Shown: positions 57,039 to 64,000 of the stretch, piece after piece
Layout of the letters: each line of letters opens with the position of its first letter
How positions within the stretch are numbered: the stretch's first letter is position 1
Origin: Ligustrum vulgare
Lineage: Eukaryota > Streptophyta > Magnoliopsida > Lamiales > Oleaceae
Reading direction: 5' to 3'
NCBI GenBank assembly: GCA_963555705.1
Contig: OY743183.1
Coordinates: 48,101,466-48,165,465 of the forward strand
Length of the DNA: 64,000 nucleotides
The notes under the pieces: model-generated
Seen by the model: only the letters and a program-made list of their open reading frames with translations
The model's database searches: none
What the model was told of the DNA's origin: nothing
Made by a program: the position numbers and the translations under genes

Positions 57039-57537
57039 GTAGTTGGTAATGTGGAGAGATGTGTCAAAATCAGCGTTTATCTTTGGGATTGGAATATTCC
57101 TTATTATTTCATCTTCATACACAAAGGATCACAACATCAGGTTTATTTATTTATTTAATTAGACTATTAGGGTCTATGTCTATCTGCATGAATGACTAAA
57201 TATTTGTTTCTTTAACGACTGATTTTTTACATCTTTATTTTTGTGGTTTCATACTTTGGGCCTTGTGTATCTTGCTTCAATCTTTCTTCACAGATCCATA
57301 ATCTCAAGGTATTTATTTAAACTAATTCAACATTTATTCTTAATAAATTTGAGTGCATTTGTGTAAACCTTTTTGAAACAAGCAGGGAAGAAATTGATAG
57401 AAGCTAGGACCAGGACTGCTTTGTTGGGGGAAAAGAAGCAATTTGGCTAATAAAATTGTTCTTCCTTATATTAATGAGTTCCTCTTGAAAATAAGAGCTC
57501 TTTTTTCTAGAGATCCTTCCACTACAATGAATTGCAG
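57039..57537 (+). pseudogene. Reticulon-like gene remnant, three exons (RTNLB21-type)
   Basis: Reticulons shape tubular ER through paired hydrophobic hairpins. Exon 57039-57140, between a TTTTCAG acceptor and a GT donor, gives LVMWRDVSKSAFIFGIGIF and SSSYTKDHNIR, the start of a plant reticulon domain. An exon at about 57232-57315 gives FVVSYFGPCVS. Exon 57386-57537, bounded by GCAG and GT, gives GGKEAIWLIKL and, after loss of one base, VLPYINEFLLKIRALFSRDP and STTM. In-frame stops (EIDRS followed by TAG) and the one-base loss make it a pseudogene. No later exon of the domain is seen. The RTNLB21-type assignment is from recalled family pattern and should be treated as probable. Confidence 0.65.
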
Positions 57538-57894
57538 GTTATCTATTTTAAGTTTTTTATTCATATATATTTTGCCCAACAAAATCCGGCAATATCATGT
57601 AAAAGAAGTTAATGATGTTATACGTTTTCTTGTTTTTGTTCTCAAATTTGGACTTTTGTGCATTTGTTTCTATTTACTTGCTCACAAGCATGTGTACTGG
57701 TGAGATTTGGGAAGAAATTGATTTAAATTAGTTCACAGTTGATTAGGCCAAATGAAAGAAATTGTGATCTTTTGTATGTTTTTGTTTAAATCGCTTATGA
57801 TATTTGCCGGTGGGAGTTCCCTTTATTAGTATAGATGAGTTATGGGGTCTCATTACTGGTGGGGGAAGAAATAATAATTTTTTTTTTTTTTTGG
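57538..57894. other. AT-rich DNA after the reticulon remnant
   Basis: Probably decayed intron or flank. No further reticulon exon is visible. A T run lies at 57877-57891, next to the CACTA end. Confidence 0.4.
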
Positions 57895-58012
57895 AACTTT
57901 AGGCGTCGTTTTACAACCGACAACTTTACACGTCTCTACCACGCGTTGCTTGTACCCGACGCATTTAATTTGTCTTTAACAACCGACGCAAATGAGTCTT
58001 TTTGTACTAGTG
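57895..58012 (-). mobile_element. CACTA (En/Spm) terminus, right-facing end
   Basis: Reading inward from 58012 on the minus strand: CACTAGTACAAAAAGACTCA, then GCGTCGGTTGTTAAAG, GCGTCGGGTAC and GTCGGTTGTAAAACGACGCC. These are the same terminal and subterminal motifs as at 32952, in opposite orientation. The three bases outside are TCA. No transposase frame is adjacent. Confidence 0.7.
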
Positions 58013-58383
58013 TCATAATCTTCATATGATACCTTAAGGGAAACTTACAGATGATTTCTAGATCAATTTAAAAAGCAAGATGAGACATTGATCTCCTAAT
58101 GATGTTGATGAATGTTGTGAACCTCGAAGAAGCCAAAGAACTAGAAAAGAAAAGAAATTAGGACCCGATAACGTATATTCTCAACTTATTTGACTTTACT
58201 AAATAGAGAAAAATAAAAATAATGTTAATTCTTTTTTGTTCTAGATATGGAGACCGATCGTAGGACTTAAAAAGAAGCTTTGGCCTTTCGTAATAGTATC
58301 TTTCAAGAAAACAGACTAAAAGTTGAAATTGATTCAATTTTATTAAAACTAGTAATAAGTACGTGTTATGTATATGATTAATG
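58013..58383. other. AT-rich DNA, nothing recognised
   Basis: Between the CACTA end and the foldback element. A 106-codon minus frame crosses into the foldback arm and is not supported as a gene. Confidence 0.4.
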
Positions 58384-58392
58384 TTAAAATAA

Positions 58393-59781
58393 GGGTTAAT
58401 AGCACAAAACGTCCATATCTTTGACATGTATTGTGCAAAATATCCCAACGTTGTGATTTTTGACTCTAAACGTCCCAACCTTTACATTTTCTTGTTGGAG
58501 ACATCATTTCTGTCAAGTTTAACCCTATTTCACCATTAATTTGCAATTGAACAGTAAATATTTAACACATGCAAGGGCCTTTTCGTCAAAATCAAAAGTA
58601 GCTCATTCATATTTGGGTAATTAGCACAAAAGGTCCCTAGGTTTGACACTTATTGTGGAAAAGCATCCATACGTTCATTTTCTTGGCGAATAACGTCTCT
58701 ACGTTCATTTTTTTTGCGAATAACGTCTCTACCTTTAGATTTTCTTACTAATTAGTCCTCAAATTTTACTTTTCTTTCAATTTAGTCATTCCGTATTTGA
58801 TTTAAAGGTAATTGTCTTCAAACGTGTATAACTTTTGATCTACAACTCCGAATTGCACTCCCTTTTTTGCGTTGAACTCCAAATTCAACCATCTTTCTTA
58901 TGATGTATCATGTGCTCATTTATTAAAAATTTCGTTTTGATTTTTGTATAGTAGATACTTATTTTGTTAGGGCATCATTGATTAACGTAAATTAATTTCT
59001 GTAAATTTTATTGAAACGGTGAAATTTTAATTTTAGTGTGTATTCGTCGGCCAGCGGAATTTATAAATTGGATTTATTTGACTTTTTTATTTTTTTAAGA
59101 TAAAATGTTTGGTTAAAAATTGGTATGTTAACCTCCTATTTGAGCCATATTATAATCTTAAATCACTTTTTGAACAACACACAATTTCTTTCTCCAATTT
59201 TTAACAGAAATCAATTTATGTTAATCAATGATGCCCTAACAAAATAAGTATCTACTATACAAAATTCAAAACGAAATGTTTAATAAATGAGCACATGATA
59301 CATCATAAGAAAGATGGTTGAATTTGGAGTTCAACGTAAAAAATTAGTGCAATTCGGAGTTGTAGATCAAAAGTTATACACGTTTGAAGACAATTACTTT
59401 TAAATCAAATACGGAATGATTAAATTGAAAGAAAAGTAAAATTTGGAGACTAATTAACAAGAAAATCTAAAGGTAGGGACGTTATTCGCCAAAAAAATGA
59501 ACATATGGACGTTTTTTCACAATAAGTATCAAACGTAGGGACCTTTTGTACCAATTACCCAAATATGAATGGCTGCTTTTGATTTTGACGAAAATGCCCT
59601 TGCATGTGTTAAATATTTACTGTTCAATTGCAAATTGATGGTGAAATAGGGTTAAATTTGACAGAAATGATGTCTCCAAGAAGAAAATGTAAATGTTGGG
59701 ACGTTTAGCGTCAAAAATCATAACGTTGGGACGTTTTGCACAATACATGTCAAAGGTAGGGACGTTTTGTGCTATTAACCC
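58393..59781. mobile_element. Foldback MULE-type element with long terminal inverted repeats
   Basis: 1,389 bp flanked by the perfect 9-bp TSD TTAAAATAA (58384-58392, 59782-59790), the size typical of Mutator-like elements. The outer end is GGGTTAATAGCACAAAACG, and the left arm (58393 to about 59005) is the reverse complement of the right arm (about 59198-59781) with scattered changes. The spacer is about 190 bp. The left arm has a small tandem copy of GCGAATAACGTCTCTAC (about 58684-58735). There is no coding frame, so it is non-autonomous. A transcript would fold into a hairpin of about 600 bp. Confidence 0.9.
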
Positions 59782-59790
59782 TTAAAATAA

Positions 59791-61078
59791 CGTTTTTTAA
59801 GTACTAATACTATTTTTAAAAGTAATTGACGTAATTGATATTGTAGATGGAAATCGAAAAATCGAAAATTGACTTCAATTCTTAACATATAATTAAGAAC
59901 ATTACCAATATATACTATTTAAACTTAAGATGCTCTATATTTCAGATAGTCATTTCTTAAAATGCTACTCCAATAAATTCTCTATTATTAAATGCATTAG
60001 AAAGGTCTCAATTTTCAAAGTTCTTCCATTAACTTTCTTTATTATATATTTGATATGATTGGTCATTAACATTTAAAAAAATAAATATTAACTAAAAATA
60101 AAGAAAGATAATAAATATTTTTAAGAAAAAGTAAAATAAATAGCAACAAAAAAAAAGTTTGTTGGAGTTTGTAAAAAATTTCGTTCTTTAAATTAAAAGA
60201 ATCTCTGTATTATGTAAAATACGCTCTTTAAATATAAATAGTCTATTGGAGATTCTCTAATATTTTATTGTCAATCTTCATTCCGCTCTTCGAAACATAT
60301 ATTAGAAAATTATTTAAAATGTCAACTTAATAAATAAATTGGGTGTGATATATTAAGAAGTAATATGATATCATGAAATATTAGGCAAATCAATAATTTC
60401 TTTATAAAATACTTCTGATAAATCGTGAAAAAATGTGAAATAATCGTTCATAGCCAAATTAGATTAATTTGTGAGCATATTTTTATATTGAAAAAAAGTT
60501 TAATATTATGCTCCCATTGGGAAGAAATTAAAATAAGATTTAATACAAGTAAAAGTTAACAATTAATTTTAAACATAGATTTCATTGGAATCACAATTTT
60601 TCAACCACATTTTATTAATTCCTATCAAAATATATTTAAAATTTAATTTTAATCATCACCAAACAGTAACTATATAAATTTAAACTAATTTTCAATTTTA
60701 ATTTTTTTTCTTTTTCAATGAGTTTTGAAATTATTTATTTTATATTCTTAATTAGAAAATAATTAAAATAATTATTTTTTATATAAATTAATTGATGATT
60801 TTTGATAAAAATTTAAGTGAGTTTAAATATAAAATTTTTTACATTCATCCTACTTTGAAAATAATAATAATAAAAAAAATATATTTTTATCCGTAACTAA
60901 AACATAATTGTTTGAATTCAAAATAGAAAAAAAATTATTAAATAATATTGCTTAACGGAGTGCTAAAAGATAATTGTTTTGAATTAGAAATAGAAATAAA
61001 AAAACTATTAAACATATAAACACACATTTTGAATTGTTCAATAGAGTTATCACGAAAAATAAAATTGGATGGGACAAT
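59791..61078. other. AT-rich intergenic DNA
   Basis: About 1.3 kb, very AT-rich with many A and T runs. I find no gene, repeat unit or element end. Confidence 0.5.
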
Positions 61079-61086
61079 ATTCTAAA

Positions 61087-61843
61087 TAGGGGTGGGCAAA
61101 AAAAGGGAATCTATGGTTTAAAAGAATAAAATATGAAATCGGTTTTGGTTCAGTTCTTGGTTCCGCTGTTAGAAACCAAAAATCGAAGTTAGAACTAGGT
61201 CTTTGATCCTTGTTTATTTTTTTGATGGTTTTAATTGGTTATCCTAAAACTGAAAATCAAAAGAATTTGTAATTTTTTTTTAGTAAAGTGAAAATGATTA
61301 AGTTTTTTTTATAAAATTTGTATGTATCTACCTCATTGTAACCTTTAACTTTACACTTGAACTGAAATTCTTAATAAATGAAAATAGAATGAGACTAACT
61401 TATTAATAAGCGAAATTATAAATAACCACGATGGGGTTAATTAAATATTTAAATAAAAATATAAAACAATTAATAATAATGCATTCAAAACTCATGAATC
61501 ATCCTACAAGTTTACTATACAAATTGATCAATTTGTTTGGCTTTTTGTCATGCTTGAAAAACCTTCTGGCCATTTGTTTCTTATTTTGATTTATGAATAT
61601 CTTCTATTTCGTGGAGAATCCTTTGCTTTCTTCAAGGTGAAAGGATTTTCGAAATTCTTGATCTTGGTATATTTGTTAAAAATTTATTTTAGGTTATTGG
61701 CTTGCTTCCCGGGGCCTGATACTTCTCAATAAGGCATTTGAAAAAAATTATTATTGTAGAATCGAAATCGAACCAAAATCGAATAATTTGATTGGTTCCG
61801 GTTCTTGAGATACCCGTACCGAACCACCTGGCGCCCATCCCTA
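61087..61843. mobile_element. hAT-type MITE
   Basis: 757 bp with perfect 8-bp TSD ATTCTAAA (61079-61086, 61844-61851), the hAT size. Ends are TAGGGGTGGGCA and GCGCCCATCCCTA, short imperfect inverted repeats. The interior has GGTTTTGGTTC and GAACCAAAATCGA-type subterminal motifs in opposite orientation. No transposase frame is present; a 60-codon frame at 61550 is not supported. Confidence 0.85.
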
Positions 61844-61851
61844 ATTCTAAA

Positions 61852-62150
61852 AGTAAATTAAAAAGTAATGATGTTAAATTAATATTAATTGAATAACCAA
61901 TTTCAATTTAATCAACATGGATAAATTAATATTTTTGAAATAAGAATTAAACTAAATGTAAAATAAAATTAAATAAATGAACCAAGAGTATTATTGAGAA
62001 AAAAGAAAAGAATGTGAGGATAAAATGGGAATTGAAAAGATTTCCACTCATCCACACTTTTAAGATATTGTAGATAGATAGATTGTAGATGTAGATTTTG
62101 ATGTATATGTAGATTACTTGTAAACTTGTCGATTTACCTCCTGAATCTAA
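61852..62150. other. AT-rich DNA, nothing recognised
   Basis: Short gap between the hAT MITE and the copia remnant, without features. Confidence 0.4.
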
Positions 62151-62159
62151 AATAAAGAT

Positions 62160-62930
62160 TGTAAATGGGTGTTTAAGAGAAAGTACGACATAGATAGCTT
62201 TCTTAATACATTTAAAGCTAGATTGTGGCTAAATGTGATCGGACAAAATGAAGGAATGTACTACTTTGATACATATGCACTAGTAGCTAGAATGACATCA
62301 ATAAGGATATTATTTTCTTTAATATCCATATATGACTTGCATGTTCATCAAATGGATGTAAAATTTCTAATCCTAAATGGAGAACTTGGTGAAGACCTAT
62401 ATATATGAAAAACCTGAATGTTTATTCTACCCAGACTTGAACACAAGGTGTGCAAGCTAGTAATATTAGTATATGATTTAAAACATACACCTAAAAACTG
62501 AAATGAGAAGTTTGACTTAGCTATTATTTCATATGGTATCACGCATAATAGTTTAGATATATGTTTATATTTCAAAATATATGATAAATATGTAGTATTT
62601 ATTTACTTGTGTGTCGATGACATGTTGATTTTGAGTAATCACAAGGATGGAACGAAAGAAACAAAGTTTCACATTTAAAATGAAGGAAGTTAGACAAAGT
62701 GGTATAATATTGGGTATCAAAGTAAATAAACTATTGGGATATTATTTGAGTCAATCACATTATGTAGATCATGTGATAAATAAGTTCAAACACTTGATCA
62801 TAAAACAGTATAGTACCTCTTTTGATCTCAAGCTCCAAACTCATAAAATAATGATGGAAGAGCAATTGTTAATTGGAATATGCAAGTACTATAGGAAATC
62901 TTTAATAAATTTGAATAAGAATAAATAAGA
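62160..62930 (+). pseudogene. Decayed copia reverse transcriptase
   Basis: The plus strand shows WVFKRKYDID, ARMTSIRILFSLIS, DLHVHQMDVKFLILNGELGE, then frameshifts and stops, a VDDMLI-like stretch near 62615, and LGYYLSQSHYVDHVINKF near 62730. This is a copia RT core in order but heavily decayed. No LTR is seen beside it. Confidence 0.75.
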
Positions 62931-63111
62931 ATAATGGTTTTCACTCATTCACAAGTTTAATACAAACGTGTACATATACAGCAATGTGCATATACCTCAA
63001 AGGAAACTAAATCATGTGCTAAAGGAGAGATTTACTAGAATAATATAATGATAATACAATATACAAAATATAGAAGTTGCCATAATGTTTCTATGTAGAA
63101 TCCCATGAATT
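62931..63111. other. Gap between two copia remnants
   Basis: Possibly the start of the 3' UTR of the minus-strand copia that follows. No LTR end can be fixed. Confidence 0.35.
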
Positions 63112-64000
63112 CTATGGAGATTTAGCTAGTTGATTCTTTGGAGAGTCAGTTGGCATATTCTGTGCTTTATCACGCCCCCGCATGCGCAAGGGTCCAGGAA
63201 GGACACTAAGCTTGGAACGATGAAACTGGAAGGGCGTCCAAGCCAAAGATTTAATAAGGGAATTAGCAAGTTGATCAGCTAAGTGAAAATGAGATATACA
63301 GAGTGATTTTTTGAGAACATGTTCATGAACAAAGTGGAAGTCCAACGCAATATGTTTCATGCGAGAGTGAAATACTAGATTTTTGCACAAGAAGGTTGCC
63401 CCAATATTTTCACAATAGATGGTAGGTGAAGCAGGTACGGAGACTAGTAGTTCATGAAGTAAATTAGACAACCAATTAACTTAGTTGTTGCAAAGGCAAT
63501 AGCACGGTACTCGACTTCAGTAGAGGATCGAGCTGTCATGGATTATTTTTTGGAACTCCAACTGATGGGATTAGAGCCTAAGAAGACCAAAAAAACAGAA
63601 GTAGAGTGTTTAATATCAACATCACTAGCCGAGTCTGCATCACTAAAGGTATGGAGAGAAAGTGGAGAATGGGTAGAAATAAATATACCATAGTGAGAAG
63701 TGCCTTTGAGATATCGTAGAACCAGTTTGACAGTTGACCAGTGAGAGGAAGTCATACATATATTTAGATTGACTGAGGAATAGCCCAGAGGAGATGCGAT
63801 GTGCCTCAATGCCTAAGAAATAATTTAAAGGACTGAGATCTTTTAAAGAGAATCGAGAAGAAAGTTTGAGTATGAACTGCTGAATAGTGGTGGAGGAGTT
63901 ACCGGTGAGAATGATGTCATCGACGTATATGAGAAGATACATGATAGTGGAACTTGAGGAGTAGATGAAAAGAGAGGAGTCAGTCCGAGAGTTAGAGAAG
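63112..64000 (-). pseudogene. Copia RT and RNase H, running off the window
   Basis: Minus strand, from the window edge: MYLLIYVDDIILTGNSSTTI, FSLKDLSPLNYFLGIEAHRI, then in a shifted frame LRYLKGTSHYGIFI, FSDADSASDVDIKHSTSVFL, NPISWSSKK followed by TAA, and after another break LLHELLVSVPASPTIYCENI and FHLADQLANSLIKSL. It ends PTDSPKNQLAKSP. The style is that of Retrofit/Ale-like copia elements. It has at least three frame breaks or stops. The upstream half lies outside the window, and no 3' LTR was found to the left. Confidence 0.8.

Noticed and set aside
1..64000. CRISPR arrays, bacterial operons, rRNA or tRNA genes
   Set aside because: The repeats found are LTRs, palindrome arrays and minisatellites without regular unique spacers, and I recognised no tRNA or rRNA core.

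Overview
The window looks like nuclear DNA of a eudicot plant, in a repeat-rich region. The evidence is plant-type LTR retrotransposons (Ty3/gypsy Tat and Athila lineages, several Ty1/copia), a CYP71-clade cytochrome P450 with a short GT-AG intron, remains of a plant reticulon-like gene, and AT-rich noncoding DNA with MITE-like DNA transposons. There are no bacterial operons, rRNA genes, tRNA genes or CRISPR arrays that I can see. I find no fully intact host protein-coding gene; every recognisable gene is broken or a fragment.

Layout. 1-1829 is a segment that recurs 46,261 bp downstream (46262-48092): a host-gene fragment, a copia LTR and the copia 3' internal end. At 1829 it breaks into a 3'-truncated Ty3/gypsy Tat-lineage element on the minus strand (1830-25761): antisense coiled-coil extra ORF, integrase, two RNase H domains, RT, protease, gag, PBS and one 670-bp LTR. 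Two related Athila-type elements are nested in it, A (8213-15949, TSD CCGTG) and B (17753-24886, TSD CCTTG). Both keep gag-protease but have no RT or integrase. Their U3 regions carry arrays of the palindrome TTACGGCCGTAA.

25762-42576 is host DNA with three related copies of a P450-upstream region (I 25762-27720; II 30998-32700; III 34728-35312 plus 41585-42490), broken by a LINE coding fragment, a 5'-truncated LINE 3' end, a CACTA-type terminus and a copia element C (35313-41579) whose LTRs are almost identical although its interior is decayed. A P450 with one frameshift follows (42577-44175). 44430-46260 holds the LTR/PBS end of a truncated gypsy element.

46261-57840 is the second copy of the duplication, interrupted by copia D (47298-54135, minus). 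Next comes a reticulon-like pseudogene carrying an LTR-less 1,828-bp piece of copia D-type pol (55155-56982). 57895-58012 is a CACTA-type right terminus. The last 6 kb hold a foldback MULE (58393-59781, 9-bp TSD), a hAT MITE (61087-61843, 8-bp TSD), a decayed copia RT and a copia RT-RNase H running off the window end.

The elements give a relative history: A and B entered the Tat element after it landed in copy I of the P450-flank repeat; copia C entered copy III; copia D entered the host locus before the 46-kb-apart duplication. The strongest leads are the palindrome-rich gag-protease-only Athila family, the copia with young LTRs and an old interior, and the long-arm foldback MULE.
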